DNA of 64,000 nt, taken from NCBI RefSeq assembly GCF_027244095.1, contig NC_069658.1, forward strand, positions 264,128,687 through 264,192,686. The letters run 5' to 3'. Source of the DNA: Hemicordylus capensis (Eukaryota; Chordata; Lepidosauria; Squamata; Cordylidae). Of the stretch, positions 1 through 10,655 are shown piece after piece. The position numbers and the translations under genes were made by a program. Below the pieces are notes generated by a model. That model did no database searches. It was not told where the DNA came from and saw nothing but the letters and a program-made list of their open reading frames with translations. Position 1 is the first letter of the stretch. Every line of letters starts with the position of its first letter.

Positions 1-1160
1 AGGCAGAGCTAGAGACGCTAGATCATAATACCAGGAAAATCATGACCATTAATCATGCTCTGCACTCCCGCAGTGATGTAGATAGGCTATACCTCCCTCA
101 CAGCTCAGGTGGAAGAGGAATGCTGCAAGTCCATCAAACAGTAGAGGAGGAGAAAAGAGGCCTTGAAGAATATATAAGGAACAGTGACGAACATGCACTT
201 CAAATGGTCAATAACGCGAAACTATTCAACACCAATAAAAAAAGCAGGCCTACAAGAAAGAACAAGTCAAGAACCGAGCAGAAAAATGGAGAAATAAGCC
301 CCTGCATGGTCAATATTTGCACAATAAATGTAGAAAATTAGACATCACCAAGACCTGGCAACTTAAGAATGTTGCCTGCTTAAGAATGGCAACTTGAAGA
401 AAGAAACAGAGGGTTTAATACTGGCTGCACAATAACAGGCACTAAGAACAAATGCAATAAGAGCAAAAGTAGAAAAATCCACAACAAACAGCAACTGTCG
501 CCTTTGTAAAGAAGCAAATGAAACAGTGGACCACCTAATCAGCTGTTGTAAAAAGATCGCACAGACTGACTACAAACAAAGGCATGACAAGGTAGTAGGG
601 ATGATACACTGGAACATCTGCAAAAAATACAAGCTACCTGTAGCCAAAAATTGGTGGGACCATAACATTGAAAAAGTTGAAGAAAATGAAGATGTAAAAA
701 TATTATGGGACTTCTGACTACAAACAGACAAACATCTGTCACACAATACACCAGATATAACTGTAGTCGAGAAGAAAGAAAAACAAGTCAGAATAATCGA
801 CATAGCAATAGCAGGGGATAGCAGAATAGAAGAAAAGGAAATGGAAAAAAAATCACAAAATACAAAGATCTACAAATTGAAATTGAAAGGCTGTGGCAGA
901 AAAAGACCAAAATAATCCCAGTGGTAATTGGCGCCCTGGGTGCAGTTCCAAAAGACCTTGAAGAGCATCTCAACACCATAGGGGCCACAGAAATCACCAC
1001 CAACCAATTACAAAAAGCAGCTTTACTGGGAACAGCCTATAACAACAACAACAACATTGACAATAAAATTCAGCCATCCTAGGTCCTTGGGAAGGACTCG
1101 ATGTCTGGATCAAACAAACCAGTCAATAACACCTGTCTGACTGTGTAAACAAGAAATAAT
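1..1160 (+). mobile_element. R4/Dong-like non-LTR retrotransposon, 3' part (copy 1)
   Basis: This is the 3' part of a LINE; it runs off the left window edge. Position 1 corresponds to about 33,912 in the second copy, and the two are nearly identical to the 3' end. The broken reading frames encode the region after the reverse transcriptase, a CCHC-like motif (CRLCKEANETVDHLISCC, about 500-550) and the start of a restriction-like endonuclease region. The frame is broken by stops (for example TGA at 716-718) and by small indels, so this copy is dead. It ends in an A-rich tail near 1,160. The R4/Dong assignment comes from the CCHC plus PD...D endonuclease layout seen in copy 2 and is inferred from family knowledge. 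Confidence 0.8.
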
Positions 1161-1857
1161 AAAACTCCACAAGAGAGTGTGCCTTGTTTGGCTAAACTGT
1201 ATCATTACCCCATGGAAATCAGCAATGAAGATGGAATAAATTGCTATGTGAAAGCACCCCATGCTTACTCAGAAGCAAGTCCCACTATGATCAGTGATGT
1301 CTACTCTGAAGTAAGTGCACATAGAGTCACAGCTTCTTTAGGTTAACATCTCCCATATAATATTCGCTTATTGGTTTATGAATTTTAAAAAAATAAAATT
1401 TCTAGACCCTCTATTCTAATCAAAGTTGCCTAAAACACTTTCAAAATACATTGCCACATTTTTGCTTGGGGCAGATGTTTCTGTGAACAACCTTGCACTC
1501 CCCCCCCCCCATCAGTTAACACCACAAATATAATAGGTGAATACCTCATTTTGCTCTGTATTTTGAGTGACCTGCTTGTGGGTGCATTCTCAGGATGATG
1601 CAGGCTGGTGAGAAAGCAGGGATCCTAAATCCAAGTGATGAGCTCACTCCTAATTTTGTGTCATGAGAAAAACCTGGACATGTAAGGGGCTTACAATCGT
1701 GCTCAGCCAACATTGACCCCAGAGCAGCCATCCCAGATCAAATCCCAGATCACCGATCTCGAGTTGATGTGGGCCGGGCACCATTGCAAACTCTACATTT
1801 CCTGGTTCTCTTGTCACAAAATTTAGGATTCTCACTTTCCCACCAGCCTGGATCACT
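1161..1857. other. Intergenic stretch with no recognised feature
   Basis: No coding exon, SINE or LINE motif was recognised here. A run of about ten C occurs near 1,501-1,510. Short open frames on the minus strand at 1,546-1,856 have no recognisable domain and look fortuitous. Confidence 0.4.
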
Positions 1858-2094
1858 GTGACAGCGCACCCTAAGAGTGACTAGTCTATTCACACATTAT
1901 GTTCAACGGCTCTATAGCATGAGGTACAGTTTATTCACACATTACCTTCAATGCACATGCAGGACACTTCCTATCATCTAGGAAGTGTCCTGCATGTGCA
2001 TTGAAGGTAATATGTGAATAAACTGTACCTCATGCTATAGAGCCGTTGCACATAATGTGGGAATAGGATAGTCACTCTTAGGGTGCGCTCTCAC
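1858..2094. repeat. 237-bp near-perfect palindrome (foldback element)
   Basis: Two arms of about 114 bases are inverted around a 9-base loop at 1,972-1,980. The left arm begins GTGACAGCGCACCCTAAG and the right arm ends with its near-exact complement, CTTAGGGTGCGCTCTCAC. Only a few mismatches are visible. No convincing target-site duplication flanks it (GGATCACT on the left, TTTTAAAA on the right), so the mobile-element class is unknown. It lies directly upstream of the GC-rich exon at 2.2-2.5 kb. Confidence 0.85.
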
Positions 2095-2169
2095 TTTTAA
2101 AATGAACGCATGTGCAGTCATTCACACACACCCCTGTATGCATGCACACAAGAGAATGTCTGAATAGCG

Positions 2170-2520
2170 CGTTTGTGTGTGTCACAATCAGGACATCCGG
2201 CGACCCAAGAGCCGTCGAGGGGTGGAAAAGACGCGCCGTCTCCCGGGCTGCGGCACTGGCCACCAGAGGGCTCTGAGCATGGAGAAGCAAAGATCCCCTA
2301 CGCCGCCTCCTCTTCTCTCTCTTTGTTCCGAAGCCTGAATCACCGACTGTATCCGGTCCCAGCAGCTGCTCGGCCACCATATTGGGGCTTGTTGCAGCCA
2401 GAGGCCTCCGCGCCAGCAATTCTTGCGACCGCCCGAGGAACGGGGTTGCCTGGGGCCGGACGCAGCTCCAGATTCTGCAGCCAGGGAGCTTTGGTGCGGT
2501 GCAGATTCCGGGTAAGCTTC
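2170..2520 (+). promoter_or_regulatory. GC-rich promoter region with probable noncoding first exon
   Basis: CpG-rich DNA stands out from AT-rich flanks. A good splice donor occurs at 2,511/2,512 (GATTCCGG then GTAAGC), which fits a 5' untranslated first exon on the plus strand. A CTCF-like core, CCACCAGAGGGC, lies at 2,260-2,271. Open frames on both strands here (up to about 150 codons) look like by-products of GC richness and have no recognisable domain. The next plausible exon downstream on this strand is the KRAB-like one at 5,151-5,261. That this promoter drives it is inferred; transcript data would decide. Confidence 0.6.
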
Positions 2521-3751
2521 CAAGAAATTAAAAAACCCCAAAGCCTCGATCGTTAGGAAAGTGCAGGAGATGGGTGGGGTTGGGGGCGGATCGGTCTGGG
2601 GGATAATACGGGGTTGGTGGGGGGAGGGAGGTGGAAGAGAAAAGGGCATCCAAGGAGGCCTTGTGGTGGGTTCGCCTTTGTCTCCATTGGAGGAGCTGGG
2701 CTGGTTGCCCCGCCGTGGAGGGTGAGCGTGGAGGCAGAGCGCTTGGAAGAGGGGCGATCATCAGCCCTTCTCTCTGGGTGCCTCTGTGATTGACAAGGTA
2801 GGGGCGAGCTGAGGGTGCTTTCGTCAGAAGAGTGGGGCCCTTGAAAAACAATCCACTCCGGGGGAGGGGGGTGCCAGGCTTTCGTGCACAGCGGCAGCCA
2901 CTTCCGGTTTCTGGAGGCACCCTTTTCTTCCTCCTGTAGCGTGGGGGAAGTTGGCCGAGGGAGGGGATGAGTCAGAATAACCGCTGCAATAATTGCATGG
3001 CCTGGCTGGCATCCTATCCCCCCCACCCCCTGCCCGCCCCGCTATGGCTCAGCCGCAGTTGAACGGACGCAAAAATGACTGGTTACCAAAAGCAAAACGC
3101 CACGCCAAATAATCCTCGATGTTGCCTTTGAACAGAGTGGCTCAAAACCCTCCTCGCCGTATAGATCTGCCCGGCAGCCTGACAACAGCCTTGTAAAGTA
3201 GGTCAGTAGGGTTCTTACTGCACCCACGTTGTTGAGGAGGTGTTGGAAGTTGAGAGGTAATGACTTGCTTAAAGCTGCCGGCCTCCTAAGGAATTCAGGG
3301 CAGGGAAGAAAATAGCTGCATCAGCCTGTAGCAGCAGAAAGCCAAAAGGTGCTAGGGTAATTTAACTTTTCTCTGTGTTTATTGCAGGTAAAACCATTGG
3401 CCATGGCAAAGGTGCTAGGGCAATTTAGAGGTTACAAATGCCGAATTGGAACCAAAAGTTTGTTTTTTGTCTCGGACTTTGCCTTGTTAGTTTCAAAACT
3501 GGAGCAGTTAATTTTAGAACCAGTTCTGGCTGAAATGGGGAAGTGAGTCTGAGCGTTGCAGAAAAAAGAGAAATTGCTTTAAGAGGGAAAAGAAAAGTTC
3601 ACAGTCTGGTACCATGAATGTGACTGGTAACTACCGACTGACATCTGAGTTCTTTTCTTCTTCTTCAAAGTGAATTCAGCATTGCAGCAATACAAGAATT
3701 AAGATAAACACAGACAGCAGAATTGGGCAGTCACAAGGTCATGTCTGGTAG
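2521..3751. other. Probable intron, no recognised element
   Basis: The first 500 bases stay G-rich and belong to the flank of the upstream island; the rest is unremarkable. A short phrase (AAAGGTGCTAGGG) occurs twice near 3,345 and 3,408. No exon or repeat family was recognised. Confidence 0.35.
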
Positions 3752-3919
3752 CAGGGGCTTAGCTATAATTGAGCGAAAGGGTTCAAAGAACACTGGCCCC
3801 CAGCTCCTAAGGGCCCTCCAGCTCCACCCCTCCCTATTTTCATCATTATCTTCCTCACTCTGGCGGGCCGCCAGAGAGAGGGATGAACATGGGCCCCCTC
3901 TTCCCTAGCGACACCCTTG
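3752..3919. mobile_element. Short non-autonomous hAT element
   Basis: The 168-bp element starts CAGGGGCTTAGCTA and ends CTAGCGACACCCTTG, giving related inverted ends. It is flanked by an exact 8-bp duplication TCTGGTAG (3,744-3,751 and 3,920-3,927). CAGGG-type ends plus 8-bp duplications are typical of the hAT superfamily. The right part resembles 53,935-54,049. Confidence 0.85.
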
Positions 3920-4317
3920 TCTGGTAGGCTTTTATAGGAAAGAAAAGAGATGTCGGTAATGTGCAGGTCAAAACATATATTGTTTTTCCTGCACGTACTG
4001 ACTGATGAAGGGAAACATACAGTTTGTGGCTGAAGGTTGTAACCTTATATTATCATTATTGCTAAAACCTGGCTGAGGCTCTGAAAAAGGAGCTGATTCT
4101 TCAAGTGGGTCAGGGTGTATTTAATTGTAATGAGCAAAGCCCAGATCATGAGCAGAGTTAGATGCAAAGGAGACATAAGAAAATGAGGAGAGCTCACGGT
4201 GACGACAATTTGCTATCCTTCTCATGTCCTCATTTGTTTGTTAATTGTTTATTCATTCTCTTGTGCTTCAACACTCTCTCCTGTTTGGTTCTATTTTTTA
4301 ACCTGTATGATATCTCT

Positions 4318-4605
4318 GTGAGCCACCTAATGGTGCAGTGGGGAAGTAACTTGCCTAGGGAGCTAAAGGCTGCTGGTTCGAATCCCCGCTGGTATGTTTC
4401 CCGAACTATGGGAAACACTTCCCAGACTATGGGAAACACCTATATCAGACAGTAGTGATATAGGAAGATGTTGAAAGGAATCATCTCGTACTTCACGGAA
4501 GATGGCAATGGTAAACCTCTCCTGTATTTTACCAAAGAAAACCACATGGTTCTGTGGTCACCAGGAGTCGACACCAACTCGGCGGCACAACTTTACTTTA
4601 TATCT
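4318..4605 (+). mobile_element. tRNA-derived SINE with GTCGACACC tail
   Basis: A box B-like GGTTCGAATCC lies near 4,375, preceded by an A-box-like TGGTGCAGTGGG. The body includes CTATATC and GATGGCAATGGTAAACC, and the tail is AGTCGACACCAACTCGGCGG. Related copies lie at 53,757-53,940 (+) and 61,555-61,795 (-). A small internal duplication of ACTATGGGAAACAC occurs near 4,405-4,440. Confidence 0.75.
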
Positions 4606-5150
4606 CTGAATATTTCCTGTATTGTGTATTGTGTACACACATTGTGTATTGTAACAGTGTAACTTTTATAATTTCCTCCTGAGCAATTGCATTTTAGAGT
4701 GCTTTCAGTGCTTGTAAGAAATTAGCCTGCAGCATTTTACATTATTCCCAGTCCTATGTAGAGCCTGTGTTGTGATAAATGCCAGTTTGCTCACACATTT
4801 GGTAGTCAATGGAGGCTATCTTGTTTGTTGTGGCAGGAATTTTAACAGACAACTCCCTACAGCTATTCACACCACACAAAGCCCAATCTTGGGCATGTTT
4901 ACTCAGAAGTCAGTCTCCTTGTGTTCATTGGGGCTTACTGCCAGATAAATGTGCATATGACTGCAACCTTAGTTTATTAAATGCCCCATGCCTTTTGTCT
5001 TTATATTTATGTCAAAGGGAGAGAATTGCCTATTCTTACCTAAGCTTGATTGACTTGTTTAAAAAACTAGATTTCATGCCTTGTCTATGGCTTCTGTATG
5101 GTGATTTGGGCAACTGAAGTTGATTGGCTTCTTCTATTGTCTGTTGCAGG
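4606..5150. other. Probable intron, nothing recognised
   Basis: No repeat family or exon was recognised. The 3' end is the pyrimidine-rich acceptor tract (TTCTATTGTCTGTTGCAG) of the exon that starts at 5,151. Confidence 0.35.
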
Positions 5151-5261
5151 TACTGATCATTTTTCCTCCCCTGAACTTGTAGCCAAGTTCTTGGGGGGAA
5201 GAACTGAACAAGGGCTTCAGGAGAGATCATGGAGGAGAATGGCGAGGATGTGACTTCTCTG
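5151..5261 (+). pseudogene. Decayed KRAB-A exon with retained splice sites and start codon
   Basis: The segment has a good acceptor (TGTCTGTTGCAG at 5,150) and donor (TCTCTGG then GTAAGG at 5,262). The last half aligns with the intact KRAB-A exon at 37,656-37,782: GAACAAGGGCTTC matches the DQRAF part, and ATGGAGGAGAA...GTGACTTCTCTGG reads MEENGEDVTSLG, the usual KRAB-A ending (VMxENYExVTSLG). The first half is unrecognisable, and small deletions and an in-frame TGA upstream break the domain. The ATG at 5,229 could still start translation, and the exon ends in phase 1, matching the zinc-finger exon at 26,312. The exon is 111 bases against 127 for the intact one. It could be the 5' coding exon of a KRAB-less transcript or a dead exon; RNA data are needed. 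Confidence 0.65.
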
Positions 5262-6054
5262 GGTAAGGATCTCTTCCCTGTCAGTGTGAAGTCTTGGTAG
5301 TGGGAGTGTTTTTGGAACTGGTTGCCCACGACTGGTTCGTTTTTCAGAACTGTTTCTGTGATGGATGTGGGACTTGCACCTGTTGCTGATCTGTTGTAGA
5401 TATTAGCCATTGTTGTAGTTGGTGCAGATTGGCTTGGCGTGATCTCTGCTGTGATCCCTGCATCACTCTTACTCCTTCTTCTGTTTCCTGGGTCACTCTT
5501 GACTCTGATTGTCCTGAAGAGGAGCAGTTTTCATGCCACACTCTGGCTCAGTGCTATAGCCAGCAACTTGGAGCATAGGAAATATCCCTGAGGGGAAAGG
5601 CAGGTGCCTTCTCGCCAGGGCCACTCCTTCCTCCAAAGGAGAAGTCTGCCTCAAGGTCTGTGAGGCCTGTTCTTGGTCCTAAATGATCCCTGTCAGCTAT
5701 GCAGACTGGCAGGACACAAATAGGTTTCAAAATATGCTGCTGTTATAAATTGCAGTTATTGGGTATACCAAAACAATGCATCAGATTTTCTAAATTAGAG
5801 CCATATGAATGTATCCAGTTGCAGGGTTCAAGAAATCCGCTTGTCTGTGACATGAAAAATGATGCCCAACAAGTGAAAAAATCCTGATTAGTAATGTACC
5901 TACATAGCTCAAGGAACCATCCAATGAGTAAAGGTTTTTGTCTGGCTGATGAACTGAGCCAACATTTCTTGACGCATGTCCAGCTGCAGTTCAGATGGAA
6001 GTGTTAGCAGCAGCAGCAGTACAGCTAACACAGCCTGCATGCTAGCACAGCAGT
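5262..6054. other. Probable intron, nothing recognised
   Basis: Single-copy-looking sequence without a clear exon or repeat. Small open frames on both strands have no domain signature. Confidence 0.35.
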
Positions 6055-6240
6055 ATTGGAAGCTGCTGTCTACTGAGTCAGACCATTGGTTCATCTAGCT
6101 TGGTACTGACTACTCTGACTGGCAGCAGCACTCCAGGCCTTCAGGCAGGGATTTTTTCTCAGCTTTACCTGGAGGTGCCAGGGATTGAACGTGGGACCTT
6201 CTGCATGTAAAGTAGATGCTCTATCACTGAGCTCATCCCC
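6055..6240 (-). mobile_element. tRNA-derived SINE, minus strand
   Basis: Read in reverse it has the A-box region (GAGCTCAGTGATAGAGCATC), a B box (GGTTCAATC-like, here diverged to CGTTCAATCC) and the end CAATGGTCTGACTCAGTA...GCAGCTTCC shared by many copies in this window (13,683, 22,190, 30,838, 49,922 and 63,318). Confidence 0.75.
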
Positions 6241-6544
6241 TTAGCAAGAGCTAGGTTAGCCAAGTGGTTGCACCATGTTATGTACACTGGGTACAGCTTT
6301 TCACAGAGATTAAATGGTAGTAGTGTGACATATGGACATGAATCTGGTTTTCTAGCCCTTCTGAATCCAGCTTACTTGCCTGGTCCCATATCTTGACTGT
6401 TCTTTTGCCTACCACGGATTTGTTACTTTCATGGAAAGGATCCCTTGGACACCTGGCCCCACCTCCATTCCATCCACACAAATATGGACTTTGCCTAGGA
6501 ACCATTGTTTACCTTGGCCATGTCTATCTAGCCACTAAATGGCT

Positions 6545-6640
6545 AGGGCAGTGCCCTATAGAAATATTCCTGGAATTGAACCTGGGACCTTCTGCATGTA
6601 AAAGGTCCATTATTTATCGTGACTCAAACCCAGCATTTTT
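6545..6640 (-). mobile_element. Fragment of the same tRNA-derived SINE
   Basis: GAACCTGGGACCTTCTGCATGT is the reverse of the B-box and anticodon-arm region of the SINE at 6,055-6,240. Only this part is recognisable. Confidence 0.5.
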
Positions 6641-7890
6641 CTTCTGAAGGAACATGATAGATGTCATTTTCCCACATAATATGGAATGGGTTTTCATCAA
6701 GCCCAAGCTAGAGACTGGATTGGACAAGGCCTTTGAGAGTTCCAAAACCGACAAGTAAAATTTTCTGTAAAACCATGAAGAATATTTAAGAGTGTTTGGG
6801 AAAGGGGGGCATTAATCAGCAGGTTGCAAGAATCTCTGTTCAACTTGTTGGAACCTGCCCAACCTGTTGAATTAGATTTGGAAGGGAAGGCTCCCACAAC
6901 AATCTCTAAAGCTACACAGTAAACATAGTAGCGGGTAGCTTTCGAGACTTCTGAGAGGGCCTCAATCTGAGCAAGCAGTAGGTAGTTTAGGGACAGCAGA
7001 TCCCAGGATTCAGCTGACCTCTTTTTGAAAGATGCTGGTCCTGGAAGAATATGTCTTCTTTGGATCTTCATGTTCTTGGCTTCTTTGGCTACTGCTGTTC
7101 CTACTACTTGCTTACTAGTGAGATTAGTATCCTACCTGCATCCCTTTTAATCACATATATTACCTAACTGGGCTGCTGGTAATGAATCACTGTATTCCCA
7201 TGTTCTCTCCACCCACCCTCCCTTCGCCAGCCAAATTGCTTTGAGGTTCTTCCCAGCATCAGGGGTGGGGGAGAGGTCCTTTTTTTGCCAACATAGATAG
7301 TTCTCTAGCCCAAGGATTAAACATTACATTTAAATCAAGGTACATGATATCTCCTTATCTAACCATCCATTCAACAATGGTGGCAGAAACCAGTCAGATT
7401 GTCAAACAGCTAGAACTTCAGTTTGTAGTATATTTAAACTAAGGCCTAGACACTATTTAGATATGATGTTAGATCCTTGTTGTTCCTTCCCAGCCCTTAT
7501 CACTAAAGTCTGACTGGATGCAAACATCTGTCTCCTCTGTTAGTTCTCCTGACCTTTATCTTCAGCAAGTGCTATTCAAAACTGCCAGCATCCTCCCTCA
7601 CATTTTACCTCCCCACCCCACACATTTTTGCTTTGCTCCAAGTGGGCATACTTAGAACTCACATATGTTCACTTGAATAAGATAAAACTAAGCACACAGC
7701 AGTTAGTGGGGAATATTTGTGGTCTGCGAGGTTGTGCTTCAGCTGCTGTTCTTGTGGGTACCAACAGTGTGTGTCCAGTTTGACTCAACCCCCAAGTCAA
7801 ATTTGTGTGACCCTGGTAAGCGCCTGAACACTGTCTCCACACACAGCCTGAGAGTTCAGTGTAGGTTTTTCCTTTTTAGGAGTAAAGTTC
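6641..7890. other. No recognised feature
   Basis: AT-rich sequence without a recognisable exon, repeat family or long open frame. Confidence 0.35.
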
Positions 7891-8170
7891 TAGTCCTTAT
7901 GACAGCCAACAACCCGGATGGCTTTAAGAGGAGATTGGATAACTTCATGGAGGAGAGGTCTGTCAATCCAGGCTGTAGGCCACCTCCAGCCTCAGAAGCA
8001 GGATGCTTTTGAATACCAGTTGCAGGGAAGTAACAGCAGGAGGCATGGCATGCCCTCAACTCCTGCCTGTAGACTGGCAGTGGCATCTTGTGGGGCACTG
8101 TGTGAAACAGGATGCTGGACAAGATGGGCCTTGGGCCTGATCCAGCAGGGCTGTTCTTATGTTCTTAAGG
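7891..8170 (+). mobile_element. CR1-like LINE, 3' end
   Basis: The segment encodes the last residues of a CR1-type second reading frame (NNPDGFKRRLDNFMEERSVN) followed by the 3' untranslated end, which finishes TGATCCAGCAGGGCTGTTC and then TTATGTTCTTA, the octamer-like terminus. Other copies lie at 15,885, 38,005, 44,208 (-), 45,447 (-) and 60,577 (-). It is heavily 5' truncated, as usual for this clade. Confidence 0.8.
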
Positions 8171-8834
8171 TTGAGGAGTACACTCAACCTTAATGACTGA
8201 AATCGTCATTTCAGTCCCCTTCCCATTTGTTCTTGTGGCAGCTGCTTTCTTGTGGGTGGACTTGCATCCTCTCATTGGCAGCTTTTCACAAGCTGGTGTG
8301 AAATTGTAGAGCTCTTCAGTTTGCTAGCTACTCCTGGAACACACAAAGGGGGCAGAGTCATTTCAGAGCAAGTGAGCTATGATGGTAGCAGCTGAGAGGC
8401 TGCTCTTCCAGAACTGCAGAGCAAGGTGAGTTGAGAGGTAGTGTGTTTCAAGGCAGCCTTGTAAATAAGTCCACAAAAGTGCTTACTAGCTTGCCAACCC
8501 ACGCTTGGTTTTACTGGTCATTTATGGAGGAGGAAAAAATAACCAATTTACTGCTATTTCTCTGCCTAGTTCCCTGGATGAACTCCTTGCTCTCTACAGG
8601 TGACTAGATAAGCAGATGCTGCTTCCTGTTAGCCTGCCTTCCTCGTGTCTCTTCAGTGAAGGGGAGGGGCCAAAACACTTTGAAAGGGAAGCTTAATAAC
8701 ATTTTTGCACATTTGTGACATGTGATTCACTTTCAGTCAGTCAGATTCCATGTCCCTTGCCCACAATTGGGACAGAGGAGGAAAAGAGCTTCTTATTTGG
8801 ATTGAGATGAATGCTTCATAGTTTGCTCAGCCAA
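8171..8834. other. No recognised feature
   Basis: No exon or repeat family was recognised. A short inverted pair (ACTGAAATCGTCATTTCAGT) occurs near 8,196-8,215. Confidence 0.3.
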
Positions 8835-9000
8835 ACAAATTTCGTATATTTGTATCATGCCTTTTCTGTTAAAAAACAAACCAACCTCAATCCACTCAAA
8901 GCAGCTAATAAACAAAAACGTAAAGCCACAATAAAATAAATTAAAAATCAGACACATGAGTGAAGCATAAAAGGTCCACAATCACAAAAATAACAATAAA
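8835..9000 (-). mobile_element. Probable LINE 3' tail, minus strand
   Basis: Phrases such as ATCATGCCTTTTCTGTT, CACTCAAAGCAGC and long A/T-rich runs of AATAAAATAAA resemble LINE 3' untranslated ends elsewhere in the window (25,866 and 19,960). Family and borders are uncertain. Confidence 0.35.
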
Positions 9001-9452
9001 AAGATAACCAGAAAAGAAGAATGAGCCAACGTGCAGGCTAAAGGCCTGCCCCAGCACCACCACCACCAACAACAGAGGAAACCAAGTGCTACTAAAGAAA
9101 GGGGCTATATGGATCTCTAAGGCAAAGAGTGTCAAAGGGTGGGTGCCACAACGAAGTGTTCCTCACTAACTGCACCTTGGATTGGGTGAGACACCTAAGA
9201 GGGGCTCTCCTAATTACCTTAGTGGGCATGTGAGATCTTATGGAACTTCTTTCCTGACAAGTTATGCAGCAACATAGCACCCAACTGTAGGCCAGACCTT
9301 GACAAATTGGCTTTGAACCTAGCAGCCAGCCCTACAATTTGGAAGCCAGACAATGGGCACTTGACAAAATTCCCAGATTTAATGGTGGACATCATGCAAG
9401 AACTCTGCCTCTGAATATCCTAGTCTAGGTGCCACAGCTTCCTGGAGCCTGC

Positions 9453-9710
9453 TAACTTGGCAAAGAGGCACCTTTTAATGTGGTGATTCTCTTTATTTAG
9501 CAGGGGGAGAGTAACTGGCCCTGTCCACCCCCAGCACAGCATTCCTCCAGTGACTGTTGCTGGTGTCTATCTTATGTTTCTTTTTAGATTGTGAGCCCTT
9601 TGGGGACAGGGATCCATCTTATTTATGTATTATTTCTCTGTGTAAACTGCCCTGAGCCATATTTGGAAGGGCGGTATAGAAATCGAATGAATGAATGAAT
9701 AAATAATTTG
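9453..9710 (+). mobile_element. L2-like LINE 3' end
   Basis: The sequence contains AGATTGTGAGCCCTTTGGGG, a phrase shared with vertebrate L2 tails, then CTGCCCTGAGCCAT, GGAAGGGCGGTATAGAAATC and a (GAAT)n/(AAAT)n tail. Close copies lie at 14,565 (-), 32,630 (+) and 54,808 (+). Only the untranslated tail is present. Confidence 0.7.
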
Positions 9711-10057
9711 TCAAGCCATGCTATAGACATTCTACTTTAGCCTGCTTTCTAAATGTAGCTGGAGCCTGAGTTGTCTGTGGTGCCTGTACTTGTTTTTGAT
9801 GGGTATTTGGAGGTAAAATTTGGATTCTCTAGAATCCAGTGTGTATGTGTGTGTTTTCTTTTTCTTTCTTTAAAGAAAGCAAGTTTTCACCCCTCATGCT
9901 TTCTTGGGATGGATTTTCTGTGAACTGAGCAGCTGATTGTCTATTCCTCATAACACATTTTTCCACCAGTATGCTCCTCTCACCTTCACATCTCTAGAAA
10001 TCAGAACCTCTAATTTTGTCTCTTTCTTTTCTCTCTGAGCGGCCTACATTTCAACAG

Positions 10058-10072
10058 ATGGCAGCTATACAG
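10058..10072 (+). other. Possible mini-exon with start codon (MAAIQ)
   Basis: ATGGCAGCTATACAG is followed by a strong donor, GTGAGT, at 10,073 and preceded by a pyrimidine-rich tract ending CAACAG. It ends in phase 0. The acceptor CCCCCACTAG at 10,559 opens in phase 0 into the Myb/SANT-like frame without a stop, so this could be an upstream coding exon of that gene. Such short signals arise by chance; this is only a candidate. Confidence 0.25.
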
Positions 10073-10257
10073 GTGAGTAACTGTTGTTTTGCATGTCAGT
10101 CAGGTCAGGTTAAAGTCAGGCGTGTCTAGACATCTGCTTTTAAACAATTACGTGACTGGAATATGTTGTGCAAAATTTGTTTAATTTTGTTTTAATTTTC
10201 TTTCTTTTTTTTTTGGTCAGGGGTTAATTATAGTGGAGGATAAAGAGGGATGAATCT

Positions 10258-10460
10258 TAAGGCTGCTTCACACGTTACGCTAGACACGTGTATCGCACCG
10301 TTGTCACGTATCTTTTTTTTCGCATGTCGGAATGCAGATTCCCGTGTCATTTTCTTGAGGTTACACGTGTTTTCTTTGCAGGCCAACTTGCGGGAACAAA
10401 GATTGCGAGATGCGTGTCTCTCGTAACATTTGTGTGAGATGCACATGTCTCAGCGGGGGA
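10258..10460. promoter_or_regulatory. CpG-bearing upstream region with two CACGTG boxes
   Basis: In an AT-rich setting this stretch carries many CG dinucleotides and two perfect E-boxes, CACGTG at 10,285-10,290 and 10,364-10,369, with further ACACG/CGTGT half-sites. It lies 200-400 bases upstream of the start codon at 10,656 and may be its promoter. The phrase TAAGGCTGCTTCACACGTT at 10,258-10,276 resembles a Harbinger-type terminus beside a TAA target, but no clear partner was found downstream. Confidence 0.4.
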
Positions 10461-10655
10461 ATTGCCAGCGTGATCATAGAGTGCATTGTACAGAGCATCC
10501 CATCTCTCTATCCGCACTCTAGCATTAGGAGCTTCTTTGTTACACCCTTCCCCCACTAGTGCTCCTTTTACTACACCCAAATCATTGAAAAGTGTCCTGC
10601 TGCCATTTTAAAATTTCCTGCTGCCAATATCACCGTGTCATCCTCGGAGCACACC

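Noticed and set aside
2188-3026. Open frames of 130-157 codons around 2.2-3.0 kb
   Set aside because: Overlapping frames on both strands in GC-rich first-exon/intron DNA without any domain; chance openness is more likely.
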